Source: Xanthomonas axonopodis (GTDB lineage: Bacteria; Pseudomonadota; Gammaproteobacteria; Xanthomonadales; Xanthomonadaceae). Taken from it: a stretch of DNA of 58,779 nucleotides. Both the position numbers and the translations under genes were made by a program. This document shows positions 43,295-52,713 of the stretch, in pieces; position 1 is the first letter of the stretch; every line of letters starts with the position of its first letter. The stretch is taken from NCBI RefSeq assembly GCF_001304695.1, contig NZ_JFAQ01000147.1:1-58779 (forward strand), given 5' to 3'. The notes under the pieces were generated by a model. The model ran no database searches, was not told the DNA's origin, and saw only the letters and a program-made list of their open reading frames with translations.

Positions 43295-44923
43295 ATGGCC
43301 AGCTTTTTTCGCCGTCACAAGCCAACCACGCCCGACAGCTCGCGTACCTCGCGCTACAGCCTGGAAGAACTGGCAGCCGCATTTCCCACCGCGCCGTCTG
43401 CCGCCACTCCGGCATCGCCGCTCGAGGCCATGCCGAATGCCGAGCCGGGGCAAGAGACTGCCGCAACGTCGGTTGTTGCGTCCGTTACGCCTGCTCCGGC
43501 GGGCAGCGAGCCTGCAGCGCCCGCTGCGCCGACACCGCCGCAGACCACCGCCGCGCCAGCCGACCAGCTGGCGCAGGAGATCGCAGCACGCACCGGCCAG
43601 GCGCAGAGTATTGCCGCCGTCCCCAGCGCGCCCGCAGCTCCTGCCGCGCCCGCGCCCACCGCATTGCAGGCGCTGCCAGACCCGATACCCGCCAGCGCGC
43701 CCAACGCGCCGGTCACAGTGGTGCCGCCGCCGCCGTTGGTGGTGCAGCCGCAGACTCCGCAACCGGCATCTGACGCTGCGCCTGCACTGCCAGTAACGCC
43801 TGCCGTCGTCGCACCGCCGGTCGTCGCTACGCCCGCTACAGCGCCTGCAGCAGTCGCTGCACCGGCTGCTGCAGCTCCAGTCGGCGCGTCCCCAACCAGT
43901 GCCGCGCCGACGGTCACCGCGCCGGCCATCGTCAGCCCACCGCTGCCGAGCACGCAGGACGACAGCATCGTCGGCCAGCGCGACGCCCTTCCTGCCGCGC
44001 CGGCGGAAAAACCCGGCTGGCGCGAGCGGCTGCGCAACAGCACCTTCGCACGCAGTTTTGGCGGCCTGTTCTCGCGTAACCCCAAGCTCGATGACGACCT
44101 GCTCGATGAGATCGAAACCGCTTTGATCACCGCCGACGTCGGCATCGGCGCCACCACCGCGTTGATCGACGGCCTGCGCAAGCGGATGAAGTCGCGCGAA
44201 TTCGTCGACGCCCAGGCGATGTTCAAGGCCTTGCGCGCCGATCTCATCGCGCTGCTGCACCCGGTCTCCAAGCCGCTGGTGATCGACCGCTCACTCAAAC
44301 CGTTCGTCGTGCTCACCGTCGGCGTCAACGGCGTTGGCAAGACCACCACCATCGGCAAGCTCGCCAAGCGCTTCAAGGACGAGGGCAACAGCCTGATGCT
44401 CGCAGCCGGCGACACCTTCCGTGCTGCCGCGGTGGCGCAATTGCAGGCCTGGGGCGATCTTAATGGCGTGGCCGTGATCGCGCAGGGCCAAAACGCCGAT
44501 GCCGCTTCGGTGGCGTTCGACGCGCTGCAGGCCGCCAAGGCGCGCGGCACCGATGTGTTGATCGCCGATACCGCCGGCCGCCTGCACACCCAGACCGGTC
44601 TGATGAACGAGCTTGGCAAGATCCGCCGCGTGCTCGGCAAGATCGATGCCGCCGCGCCGCACGAAGTCTTGATGGTCATCGACGGCACCACCGGCCAGAA
44701 CGCCATCTCGCAGCTGCGCCAGTTCCATGCTGCCGTGGGCGTCACCGGCCTGGTCGTGACCAAGCTCGATGGCACTGCCAAGGGGGGCGTGGTGTTCGCG
44801 CTGGCGCGCGAGTTCAATATTCCGATCCGCTTTGCCGGTATCGGCGAGTGCCCGGAAGATCTGCGCGTCTTCGACCCGGTGGCCTTCGTCGACGCGCTGT
44901 TGCCGGATGCGTTGGGCGGTTGA
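43295..44923 (+). CDS. ftsY: Signal recognition particle receptor FtsY
   Basis: SRP receptor GTPase guiding co-translational membrane targeting. 542 residues: a long Ala/Pro-rich acidic-poor N-terminal extension (about 20-240), then the N domain (RNSTFARSFGGLFSRN... DDDLLDEIETALITADVG) and G domain with GVNGVGKTTTIGKLAKRFK, DTAGRLHTQ, TKLDGTAKGG and GIGECPEDLRVFDP. Start MASFFRRHKP at 43295. The GTPase core is canonical; the Pro/Ala extension replaces the acidic A domain of enterobacteria. Confidence 0.95.
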   Translation: MASFFRRHKPTTPDSSRTSRYSLEELAAAFPTAPSAATPASPLEAMPNAEPGQETAATSVVASVTPAPAGSEPAAPAAPTPPQTTAAPADQLAQEIAARTGQAQSIAAVPSAPAAPAAPAPTALQALPDPIPASAPNAPVTVVPPPPLVVQPQTPQPASDAAPALPVTPAVVAPPVVATPATAPAAVAAPAAAAPVGASPTSAAPTVTAPAIVSPPLPSTQDDSIVGQRDALPAAPAEKPGWRERLRNSTFARSFGGLFSRNPKLDDDLLDEIETALITADVGIGATTALIDGLRKRMKSREFVDAQAMFKALRADLIALLHPVSKPLVIDRSLKPFVVLTVGVNGVGKTTTIGKLAKRFKDEGNSLMLAAGDTFRAAAVAQLQAWGDLNGVAVIAQGQNADAASVAFDALQAAKARGTDVLIADTAGRLHTQTGLMNELGKIRRVLGKIDAAAPHEVLMVIDGTTGQNAISQLRQFHAAVGVTGLVVTKLDGTAKGGVVFALAREFNIPIRFAGIGECPEDLRVFDPVAFVDALLPDALGG

Positions 44924-45264
44924 CTGAAGGTGCCTGCCCGCATGTCAACCGCTGTGCGCGTAGGCGCCACAGGCAGGTTGCGCCGTGCGGCAGGTGTCAC
45001 ATGGATGGTTGCAGGCAAGAGGCGTACCGAGTTTGCCCAGCCCTTGCCCGCAGGACTCAGAAAGCAAGGTCGCGCGGATGCGTCAATGGTCTACTTCCAT
45101 GCGCCGGCAGCACTGCATGGCCTGGCGACGCAGGATTTTGCTGCGAACGGCGCCTGGTCGGAATCACGTTTCCGCTGCGGTGATGGACGCGCCGCATGAC
45201 GCGCGCAGTCGATCCGCTCACCGTCCCGCCACCGTCGCCCCGCCCTCCATCGCCAGCACAGCTC

Positions 45265-46338
45265 ATGCCAGCCGACCACGCCACGCCCTCCGCTGATGCC
45301 TTCGTCGGCCGCCTGTTGCACTGGTTCGACGGCCATGGCCGCCATGATCTGCCCTGGCAGCATCCACGCGCGCCCTACCGGGTGTGGCTGTCGGAAATCA
45401 TGCTGCAACAGACCCAGGTCGCGGTGGTCATTCCTTATTTCCACAAGTTCATGGCGCGTTTCCCTCAGCTGGCCGATCTGGCTGCGGCCGACAACGACAC
45501 CGTGATGGCGCAGTGGGCCGGACTTGGCTACTACGCCCGCGCGCGCAATCTGCATGCTGCCGCCAAGCAATGCGTCGCGCTGCACGGCGGGCAAGTGCCG
45601 CGCGACTTCGATGCACTGCTTGCGCTGCCGGGCATCGGCCGCAGCACGGCGGGCGCGATCATGAGCCAGGCCTGGAACGATCGCTTCGCGATCATGGACG
45701 GCAACGTCAAACGCGTGCTCACGCGCTTCCACGGCATCGCCGGGTATCCCGGCCTGCCGGCGATCGAAAAACAGTTGTGGCAACTGGCCACCACCCATGT
45801 TGCACACGTCCCGGCTGGCCGCCTGGCCGACTACACCCAGGCGCAGATGGATTTCGGCGCCACGCTGTGCACGCGCGCCAAGCCCGCCTGCGTGCTGTGC
45901 CCGCTGCAAGCCGATTGCATCGCACGCCGCGATGGTCTGGCCGAGGCGTTGCCCACCCCCAAACCCGGCAAGCAGCTGCCCGAACGCGAGGCCGCTGCGC
46001 TGCTGCTGCAGAATGCCGACGGCCACATCCTGCTGCAGCGACGCCCGCCAACCGGCATCTGGGCCTCGCTGTGGACGCTGCCGCAGGCCGATACCGACAG
46101 CGGCATGCGCGCCTGGTTCGCAGCGCATATCGACGGCACCTACGAGCACGCCGACGAGATGCCGTTGATCGTGCACACCTTCAGCCATTACCGGCTGCAT
46201 TTGCAGCCCTTGCGTTTGCGCAAGGTCGCGCTGCGTCCAGCGGTGCGCGACAATGACGATCTACGCTGGGTCGCGCCAGCCGATCTTGCATCGCTAGGTC
46301 TGCCGGCGCCGATCCGCAAGTTGCTCGACGCGTTATAA
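45265..46338 (+). CDS. mutY: A/G-specific adenine glycosylase MutY
   Basis: Removes adenine mispaired with 8-oxoguanine. 357 residues from the ATG at 45265, which aligns the catalytic residues Glu44 ([10 protein letters not shown]) and Asp145 ([10 protein letters not shown]) as in E. coli. An ATG at 45196 would add 23 Pro-rich residues and has a slightly better upstream GGA. Helix-hairpin-helix [10 protein letters not shown]; iron-sulphur cysteines Cys202, 209, 212, 218 (C-x6-C-x2-C-x5-C); C-terminal NUDIX-like 8-oxoG recognition domain ([20 protein letters not shown]). yggX follows 23 bp later, as in many proteobacteria. Confidence 0.95.
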   Translation: MPADHATPSADAFVGRLLHWFDGHGRHDLPWQHPRAPYRVWLSEIMLQQTQVAVVIPYFHKFMARFPQLADLAAADNDTVMAQWAGLGYYARARNLHAAAKQCVALHGGQVPRDFDALLALPGIGRSTAGAIMSQAWNDRFAIMDGNVKRVLTRFHGIAGYPGLPAIEKQLWQLATTHVAHVPAGRLADYTQAQMDFGATLCTRAKPACVLCPLQADCIARRDGLAEALPTPKPGKQLPEREAAALLLQNADGHILLQRRPPTGIWASLWTLPQADTDSGMRAWFAAHIDGTYEHADEMPLIVHTFSHYRLHLQPLRLRKVALRPAVRDNDDLRWVAPADLASLGLPAPIRKLLDAL

Positions 46339-46361
46339 GCGCGTCCTCCAAAGGAATTCGC

Positions 46362-46637
46362 ATGTCCCGCACCGTGTTCTGCCGCTACCAGCAAAGCGAC
46401 GCCGAAGGCCTGGATTTCGTGCCGTATCCGGGCGAGCTTGGCCAGCGCATTTTCGCGCAGATCGGCAAGACCGCCTGGCAAGCGTGGCTGGCGCATCAGA
46501 CCATGCTGATCAACGAAAACCGGCTGTCGCCACGCGACCCCAAGCACCGCGCTTTTCTCGAAGCCGAGCTGCAGAAGTTCCTGTTCGAGCGCAATGCCGA
46601 CAAACCCGAAGGCTATGTGGCGCCGCTGGGTGACTGA
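46362..46637 (+). CDS. yggX: YggX-type Fe(II)-trafficking/oxidative damage protection protein
   Basis: 91 residues matching YggX along its length ([60 protein letters not shown]). The single conserved Cys7 is present. AAAGGA precedes the start by 8 nt. It probably shares a transcript with mutY and links iron-sulphur protection with the [4Fe-4S] glycosylase. Confidence 0.95.
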   Translation: MSRTVFCRYQQSDAEGLDFVPYPGELGQRIFAQIGKTAWQAWLAHQTMLINENRLSPRDPKHRAFLEAELQKFLFERNADKPEGYVAPLGD

Positions 46638-47010
46638 GCGCGCGGATGTGGGGTTACGGAGTCGGGATTCGCACCAGCAGTAGCAGCTTTGCTGCACTCA
46701 ATGCGTCTCAGAAGTGATGAGTGGAAGCTGCTTCTGGTGCAGCGAGTGCCGCAATGGCAGGCCGTTCGCCGACATGACCTGACTGTTTTCCCCGCAAGAC
46801 AGGCTCACTTGTCTGGCCAATGCTCCGCGCATGACGCGGGTGATCTGCCGGGCGCGACATGCGCCCAGCGCTGCGGGCCTCACGGCTGCCACGCTGCTCC
46901 CGATGTCTGCAGCGGGCGGCGCTGCGCTGGCGAACTGACGCAATCTTGAAGCTCCAGCAGCGGCTGCACGGCGATGCCGCAACGGCATCGCACTTGGCAG
47001 TCGATCGGCC
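46638..47010. other. Intergenic between yggX and the LOV kinase (convergent)
   Basis: 373 bp where two transcription units converge. A small hairpin GCAGC-TTT-GCTGC lies at 46683-46695 without a T-run. No gene is supported. Confidence 0.45.
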
Positions 47011-48633
47011 TCAACCAACCCCGGTCGGCCCATCCAGCAACATGCGGATGCGCTTGAGCAATTCCTTTTGCGTGTAGGGCTTGTTGACCACATCGAACTC
47101 GGCGCCGCCTACATCGGTACGCTGGATGCTGGCGTCGGCGTAACCGGTGGTGAGCAGGATCTTGATCTTCGGCAACATGCGGCGTGCCTCACGGGCGAGC
47201 ATCACTCCGTTCATGCCGCCGGGCATGATCAGGTCGGTGAACAACGCATCCACCTCCGGGGTCTTCTCCAAGATCTCCACCGCCTCGCGTCCGCTGGACG
47301 CAGACAGGATGCGGTAACCGGCGTTTTCCAGAAACATCCGCGCCACCACCGCCACATCCTGCTTGTCTTCCACCACCAGGATGGTTTCGTTGCCACCCTT
47401 GTCGATGGCTCGGCTCTTGGCTGTCTGCAACTCGTTTTCGAATTCGCTGGAGGCGGGGAAATACAGCCGCACCGTGGTGCCCTCGCCGACCTCGCTGTAG
47501 ATGCGCACGGTGCCGCCGGACTGCTTGACGAATCCGTACACCATCGACAAGCCCAGGCCGGTGCCCTGCCCTTCCTCCTTGGTGGTGAAGAACGGTTCCA
47601 TCACCCGGCTGACCACCTCCGGCGGCATGCCCGAGCCGGTGTCGGTCACGGCGATGCTGACATAGCGGCCCGGTGCCAGCTGGTGGTACATCGCCAGGTC
47701 GTGGCCTGTGATCTCCACGTTCTGGGTCTGCACCGTGACTTCCTTGCGCTCGGCCTGCGCCATCGCGTCGCGCGCGTTGATCAATACGTTCAACAGCGCC
47801 ACCTCAGCCTGGGTGGTGTCGATCTGGCAGTTCCAAAGCCCTTCTTCCAGCGATTGGCGCAGGCTAACGCCGCCTCCCAGCGCGCGCTCGGCCATGTTGG
47901 TCATGCCGGCCACCAGCCCGTTGAGGTTCACTACCCGCCCGCGCAATTTCTGCTTGCGCGAAAACGCCAGCAATTGCTGGGTCAAGGTGGCCGCCTTGGC
48001 AGCCGCTGCCGCCGCGTGTTGGGCACTGAAGGCAATGCGCTCGACGTTCCCGCCGCCAGCGCTGGCCATCATCTGGATCACCTCCAGATGTCCAGACATC
48101 ACCTGCAGCAGATTGTTGAAATCGTGCGCAATGCCGCCGGTCAGCTGGCCCAGCGCTTCCATTTTCTGCGCCTGGCGCAGCGCATCTTCGGCATCGCGGC
48201 GTCGGCTCACATCCAACTGCGAGCCGAAGAAATACACCAGGTTGCCCTTGTCGTCGAACACCGGCGAGATAAAGAGCGCATTCCAGAACGATGAGCCGTC
48301 CTTGCGGTAATTCAGCACCTCGGTGGCAAATTCGCTGCGGCTTTCGATCGATTCGCGCACATCGCTGATGCTGGCCGGATCGGTGTCCGGCCCCTGCAGG
48401 AAACGGCAGTTGTTGCCGATGACCTCATCGGCGGCGTAGCCGGTCATCTCCAGGAACGCGCGGTTGGCGAACACAATGGGATTATCCGGAAGATGGGGGT
48501 CAGTCACCGTCATCGGCATGCGCGTGGTTTCCACTGCGGCAAAGAAGATATCCGAGCGGTGCTTCTCGACAGGCAGGCTGCGAGATTCGCCGATGTGAGG
48601 CGCCCGCAGCTCTCCGTGACCGGGATCGTTCAA
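47011..48633 (-). CDS. LOV blue-light sensor hybrid histidine kinase
   Basis: 540 residues: LOV domain (about 25-145) with the photo-adduct cysteine Cys76 in [12 protein letters not shown] coil; HisKA with phospho-acceptor His170 ([12 protein letters not shown]); HATPase_c ([30 protein letters not shown]); C-terminal receiver domain with Asp467 ([10 protein letters not shown]). The frame opens with TTG at 48633, preceded by GGAG at 8 nt, so this is a rare-start gene; the product length and Cys position agree with the LOV kinase studied in Xanthomonas citri. It should bind FMN and change virulence-related behaviour with light. Confidence 0.93.
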   Translation of the reverse strand: MNDPGHGELRAPHIGESRSLPVEKHRSDIFFAAVETTRMPMTVTDPHLPDNPIVFANRAFLEMTGYAADEVIGNNCRFLQGPDTDPASISDVRESIESRSEFATEVLNYRKDGSSFWNALFISPVFDDKGNLVYFFGSQLDVSRRRDAEDALRQAQKMEALGQLTGGIAHDFNNLLQVMSGHLEVIQMMASAGGGNVERIAFSAQHAAAAAAKAATLTQQLLAFSRKQKLRGRVVNLNGLVAGMTNMAERALGGGVSLRQSLEEGLWNCQIDTTQAEVALLNVLINARDAMAQAERKEVTVQTQNVEITGHDLAMYHQLAPGRYVSIAVTDTGSGMPPEVVSRVMEPFFTTKEEGQGTGLGLSMVYGFVKQSGGTVRIYSEVGEGTTVRLYFPASSEFENELQTAKSRAIDKGGNETILVVEDKQDVAVVARMFLENAGYRILSASSGREAVEILEKTPEVDALFTDLIMPGGMNGVMLAREARRMLPKIKILLTTGYADASIQRTDVGGAEFDVVNKPYTQKELLKRIRMLLDGPTGVG

Positions 48634-48763
48634 GTGATGTTCTCCGCGGGGCCATTCCCGTGGCCACAGTCTAGTTGGGTCCGGTGAGGCGATTCGTCAC
48701 ATCCATGAGCATTTCCCTTACGGCCGCGCCCGCCATCGAACCAGATGCGCTGCGCTTGCGCCA

Positions 48764-49375
48764 TCACGGTGCAGGCGTATGGGCAGAGAGCAGGACCGGC
48801 TTACGCGGGTCGGCGGCAATTTCTTTGTGCTCGCTCAGGCGCAGCGCATCGGTATCGGGCGTGTCCTGGGTGTTCATTTCCCATGCTTCGATCACGCGCT
48901 GTGGAACACGAAAGCGCCGCGGCGACGGTCGTAACGAAAAGGTGATGTAGTCGGTCCAGTGTTGTCCGCACGCCACCCCATTTTGCACGGTGAAATACGC
49001 GCCCTTCGCGACCAGGCCCGGGGCGCTGTCCAGAAATGGATCGCACTGCCCGCCTTCGTCGGCGTTGAAGATCACCCGCATATTGCGCGCGGCTTCGACA
49101 AACCCGCCGTCGGCGTTTGCAACCAGCACCAGCAGGGTACGCGGCGGTGCCCAATGGCCATGGCCACGCAGTGTTTGTTCTGCAGATGCACGCAACGCAA
49201 CCACATAATCCAGCTGGCCATCGCCGGTGAGATCTGCACTGGCGACACCTATCACCGACTGCCCGGCAGGTAACAATTTGGCAGCGCCGGCGGGCAGCGT
49301 GGCGGCGCCGGCTGGCATGGCGAGCGGCGCCGTCATTGCCAGCACTGTTACCCACCATCGGCATCGTGTCGTCAT
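48764..49375 (-). CDS. Secreted hypothetical protein with FG-GAP-like calcium motif
   Basis: 203 residues from MTTRCRWWVTVLAM at 49375. Signal peptide ending APLAMPAGAA. One FG-GAP/VCBS-type repeat (VASADLTGDGQLDYVVAL, acidic D-x-D-G loop) is followed by a beta-rich domain with FNADEGGQCDPF and GVACGQHWTDYITF (two cysteines). Function is unknown; similar single-domain exported proteins occur across Xanthomonadaceae. The start is chosen because upstream residues have no protein-like composition. Confidence 0.78.
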   Translation of the reverse strand: MTTRCRWWVTVLAMTAPLAMPAGAATLPAGAAKLLPAGQSVIGVASADLTGDGQLDYVVALRASAEQTLRGHGHWAPPRTLLVLVANADGGFVEAARNMRVIFNADEGGQCDPFLDSAPGLVAKGAYFTVQNGVACGQHWTDYITFSLRPSPRRFRVPQRVIEAWEMNTQDTPDTDALRLSEHKEIAADPRKPVLLSAHTPAP

Positions 49376-49710
49376 CGCTGTGTCCTGGTCTGCGTCGAGG
49401 CTGCCAGCATAGCCGGCCGTTCCTGTCGCGCGCATCGGCATCGGATTGCAGGACGTAAGGCCATGTCGTCGCATAGTCGCCGCATGCCCTGCGGGGCACA
49501 CGCACGATGGGTCGCAATACTGTCGAGCGCCCGCAGCATTGCTTCGCCACGCCGCGTTTTTTGCCAGTGAAGATCGCTCGTCAAGCCCGCTTGCCGGCTC
49601 ACGCCTGGCAGTCGAAATCCCCACGTCCGATTGATGCTTCCACGGCGATGCTGGCCTCGCACCACGGCGTCCAGTGGTGCATTCCCCAACCGACGAATCG
49701 AGAATCTGCA
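49376..49710. promoter_or_regulatory. Divergent intergenic before the KGG stress protein
   Basis: 335 bp between divergent genes with no gene of its own. It must hold promoters for both; none is distinct enough to mark. Confidence 0.35.
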
Positions 49711-49911
49711 ATGGCAAATCAGAACGACAACACGGGTGGCACCAGCAACCGCGGCTTCGCTTCGATGGACGAAGACAAGCAGCGCGAAATCGCCTCCAAG
49801 GGCGGCAAGGCGGCTCATGAAAGCGGCAACGCCCACGAGTTCACCTCGGAAGAAGCACGCGAGGCCGGCAAGAAAGGCGGCCAAGCGAGCGGTGGCGGCA
49901 ACAACCGCTGA
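49711..49911 (+). CDS. KGG-repeat stress-induced small protein
   Basis: 66 residues, hydrophilic, Gly/Lys/Glu-rich. Two KGG motifs (EIASKGGKAAHE and EAGKKGGQASGG) define the stress-induced acidophilic repeat family, like YciG and ConJ. Likely an intrinsically disordered desiccation or stress protectant. Upstream GAGA is a weak ribosome site. Confidence 0.92.
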   Translation: MANQNDNTGGTSNRGFASMDEDKQREIASKGGKAAHESGNAHEFTSEEAREAGKKGGQASGGGNNR

Positions 49912-50148
49912 GCTGAGCAGCATTGCAGGTACCACGGCGCTTCCGGAAGGGCTGCAGCTCTTACGGAAGCGCGTTCTTTTCAAGAATCGTGCGGCGTCTC
50001 AGCTGATGCGACAGCACATGGGCACGCTACTGCCGGATGAGAACGATTGTCCGCACACACGCACACGCCACCGAGCATGCGGCGGCGCCAGGCCATCTGG
50101 AGGGTTGCGCACGCGTCGATACGCTGACGCAGCAGACCAAGGGCCACC

Positions 50149-50614
50149 GTGGCCCGCAGTGAACGCGTTCGCCGTGGGCTCGGTGCGGTCGAATATGCCT
50201 ACCCCAACCATTTGCGCAGCACGCTCGATACCATGCCAACGACTGCCGGGGTGTATCTGTTCCACGGCCAGGACAGCGAACTGCCGTTGTACATCGGCAA
50301 GAGCGTCAACTTGCGGGTGCGGGTGATGTATCACTTTCGCACGCCACGCGAAGCCTCCACGAGATGCGTCTACGCGCGGCCCCCAGCACCTGGAACAGGC
50401 CGTGTGGCCGTTTCCTGGCGCGGTGGCATTAAAGGAAGAGGGTAAGCAGTTGCGCCAGTTCCACGTGCTGCGCAACTGGCATTATCTGGGCAGCGCCACC
50501 TCGCTGGCTGCTGCCCGCAAACTGAGGACCGCACCCGGCGACTTCGATCGCGATTGCGACCGGATTTTGCGCAAGAGCCTTCAAACGCATCTGCACAACG
50601 TGGTGTTGCTGTAG
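50149..50614 (+). pseudogene. Gutted GIY-YIG nuclease (Cho/UvrC-type)
   Basis: The N-terminal GIY-YIG block is clear: YPNHLRSTLDTMPTTAGVYLF... PLYIGKSVNLRVRVMYHFRTPREAS, with the GVYLF/YIGKS hallmarks. At about 50365-50395 the sequence jumps to the normal C-terminus of the same family in another frame: LEQAVWPFPGAVALKEEG... RQFHVLRNWHYLGSA, ending ...LHNVVLL at 50614. The central part (catalytic Glu and much of the domain between) is missing and the two ends are out of frame. Clearly a remnant produced by internal deletion. Confidence 0.82.
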
Positions 50615-50770
50615 GCAGAACACATGTCAGGCTCGCGCGGTTCGGCAACTGCAGTACGTGCTGAGTCCATGCGAGGCATCGCGCGACGTGCCGCCGGCCT
50701 GTCCGGTTGCCTCGCCAATCACCGTCCCGCTGCCTACGATCTCCAAGCACACGCGAGAGTCTGCGATTGT
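50615..50770. other. Intergenic after the GIY-YIG remnant
   Basis: No gene or signal supported. Confidence 0.4.
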
Positions 50771-51046
50771 TCAGCCGCTCTGCCGCTCGCGGCTGCGGTA
50801 CTCCTTGGGGTCCAGAAACTCCGCCAGGCAGGAGCCCACGCGCAGCGCCTGCTCGCGTGCGTCGCCCCGGTATTCGCCCTGACCTGCGCCCTCGATCGTG
50901 GCCACGGGCGCGGCGCGATCGCGGTGGTAAACGAACGCGGTCGAAAGCCACAGCGTCGCGCCAGGCGCCTGGCTTTCCAGGGTCTCCACGCGGAATTCAC
51001 CGCAGCAACCGTGGATCAGGGGGCGTCGAAGTGTCTTGTGCGTCAT
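50771..51046 (-). CDS. Hypothetical small protein
   Basis: 91 residues from MTHKTLRRPLIHGCCGEF at 51046. Balanced composition with acidic and aromatic residues (FVYHRDRAAPVATIEGAGQGEYRGDAREQALRVG) makes it look coded rather than a shadow. No signal or membrane segment. Family not recognised; the pattern of a conserved Cys pair (CCGEF) near the N-terminus is the only feature of note. Confidence 0.55.
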   Translation of the reverse strand: MTHKTLRRPLIHGCCGEFRVETLESQAPGATLWLSTAFVYHRDRAAPVATIEGAGQGEYRGDAREQALRVGSCLAEFLDPKEYRSRERQSG

Positions 51047-51265
51047 GTGCGCAGTATCGCCATGCACAGTTGAAGACCACGTCGAAATCGATTGCATCGT
51101 GCGCACGTTGGACCTCCGCGGGCGACCGCGCAGCCGAATCAACGCGCAAGTCTGCGTCCACGCTGGATCACATCAGATTAGCGCGCATGCAGCACGCACA
51201 CTGTGTGCACCGTGTGTGCAATCGAGCGAGCGCAAGAGAGAGCAACAGATCCGGTGAGAACCGGG

Positions 51266-51286
51266 AAGCCTTGCGAATGAAGGCTT
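51266..51286 (-). terminator. Hairpin just downstream of tRNA-Phe
   Basis: AAGCCTT (51266-51272) pairs with AAGGCTT (51280-51286) around a 7-nt loop, 5 nt beyond the tRNA end on its strand. A second small hairpin (CCGGT-GAGA-ACCGG) sits at 51251-51264. No T-run, so rho-independent action is uncertain. Confidence 0.35.
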
Positions 51287-51291
51287 GGATA

Positions 51292-51367
51292 TGGTGGCCG
51301 AGGACGGAATCGAACCGCCGACACGGGGATTTTCAATCCCCTGCTCTACCAACTGAGCTACTCGGCC
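51292..51367 (-). tRNA. tRNA-Phe (anticodon GAA)
   Basis: 76 nt with a 7-bp acceptor stem GGCCGAG/CTCGGCC, D-loop AGCTCAGTTGGTAGAGC, anticodon stem GGGGA-TTGAAAA-TCCCC giving GAA, T-loop GGTTCGATTCC, and encoded CCA. It is very like other gammaproteobacterial tRNA-Phe genes. Confidence 0.97.
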
Positions 51368-51547
51368 ACTTAACCTGCAACACGATGCCTGCGTTGCGAG
51401 GACGCGCACTATAGCGAGCAGGCGCAGTTTGGGCAAGCGTTGCGAGCAACTTTGTGCCCGCCGCGGTGAGGGCCGCGTTTCTTGCACCGCTTCACGCCGC
51501 GCGGCCGGGGACATGGCCTAGCCTGCGCGCGTCCGCCGGAGATTGCC

Positions 51548-52084
51548 ATGCGCCTGCCCCGCCTGCTGTTGTCGTTCGTCGCCCTGCTGCCGCTGACAGC
51601 GTTTGCGCAACAGCCGGTGCGCGCGGTGCCGCAGTTGGACATCTCACGCTATGCCGGCCAGTGGCATGAGATTGCGCACCTGCCGGTGTCGTTTCAGAAA
51701 AAGTGCCGTAGCGACATTACCGCCAGCTACACCTTGCGCGACGACGGCTTGATCGGCGTACGCAATGGCTGCCGCACCGCCGATGGCAGCCTGACCCAGG
51801 CCGACGGCGTAGCGCGCCCGGTCGCCGGCCGACCCGGGCAGTTGCAGGTGCGCTTTGCTCCCGAGTGGCTGGGTTGGTTGACGCTGGTGTGGGCCGACTA
51901 TTGGGTGATCGCGCTCGATCCGGATTACCAATGGGCGGTGGTCGGCGAGCCGGACCGCAAGTACCTGTGGATCCTGTCGCGCTCGCCACAGATGCAGCGC
52001 GCACAATTGGAACGGCTCAAGGCGCAGGCAACCGAGATGGGCTACGACCTGTCGCCGTTGATTGTGGCCGCGCCGTTGTTATGA
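51548..52084 (+). CDS. blc: Blc-type bacterial lipocalin
   Basis: 178 residues. Signal peptide MRLPRLLLSFVALLPLTAFAQQ without lipobox, so periplasmic rather than lipid-anchored. Lipocalin signature DISRYAGQWHEIAHLPVSFQKKC, then TASYTLRDDGLIGVRNGC, LTLVWADYWVIALDPDYQWAVVGEPDRKYLWILSR as in outer-membrane lipocalins that bind fatty acids or lysophospholipids. Start at 51548 (ATG) chosen for the signal peptide. Confidence 0.92.
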   Translation: MRLPRLLLSFVALLPLTAFAQQPVRAVPQLDISRYAGQWHEIAHLPVSFQKKCRSDITASYTLRDDGLIGVRNGCRTADGSLTQADGVARPVAGRPGQLQVRFAPEWLGWLTLVWADYWVIALDPDYQWAVVGEPDRKYLWILSRSPQMQRAQLERLKAQATEMGYDLSPLIVAAPLL

Positions 52085-52199
52085 GGCCTGCGTAGGGCCC
52101 GGCGTAATGATCCGGCGCCGCCGCTTCGCGCGCTCAGCAGCGGCGACCGTACTGCGTAGTATTCTTGGCGCCGCCTCATTCCGCCAAGGACCCGAGTCC

Positions 52200-52676
52200 A
52201 TGTGTCGTGCCTATCTCCTTCTTCTTGTGTCGCTGGCCTGCGGGCTGCTGTTGAGCGCCTGCGGCGGCGCAGTTCGCCGGGTGTCCGAGCCGGCCGCCAG
52301 CATCCAGCAACTGACCGTGCGCGCCGACGGCTCTTGGTCGGTGGACCTGCGCCTGCAGAACTACAGCAGCATCCCGATGCAGTTCGAACGCGTGGCACTG
52401 GAAATCTCTGCTGGCGATCAACTGGCCGGCAAGCTCGACCAGGCAGTGGGCATGTCGATCGGCCCGGAAACCGCCGACGTGGTCACCGTCACCGTGCAAC
52501 CTACCTCGCTGGGCCGCATCACCGTGGCCGACGTGCTAGCCGGCGGCCGCTCGTTCCCATACACGCTTAAGGGCACCGTCTGGGCGACCCCGCAAGACAA
52601 GAAACAACGCGAGTTCAGTGTGGAATCGCGCAATACGCTCAGCCCGGCCCCCGGCCTCAATGGCGTGCTGCGCTAA
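52200..52676 (+). CDS. LEA2-like lipoprotein
   Basis: 158 residues. Lipobox LLLSAC near residue 20 and AAGGA upstream of the ATG at 52200. The body (IQQLTVRADGSWSVDLRLQNYSSIPMQFERVALEISAGDQLAG) resembles water-stress/late-embryogenesis-abundant type 2 domains found in bacterial lipoproteins. Function unknown. It precedes the acyl-CoA dehydrogenase by 37 bp. Confidence 0.8.
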   Translation: MCRAYLLLLVSLACGLLLSACGGAVRRVSEPAASIQQLTVRADGSWSVDLRLQNYSSIPMQFERVALEISAGDQLAGKLDQAVGMSIGPETADVVTVTVQPTSLGRITVADVLAGGRSFPYTLKGTVWATPQDKKQREFSVESRNTLSPAPGLNGVLR

Positions 52677-52713
52677 GGCGCACGTCTCCCGCACCCGCTT
52701 CCAAGGATTGCGC

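Noticed and set aside
43295..44923. FtsY Pro/Ala-rich N-terminus as a sign of fusion to another protein
   Set aside because: Low-complexity extensions are normal in FtsY of GC-rich gammaproteobacteria; no separate domain is seen.
44930..45199. Possible small gene between ftsY and mutY
   Set aside because: No ribosome site, no recognisable family and basic, shadow-like composition; it also runs into the mutY 5' region.
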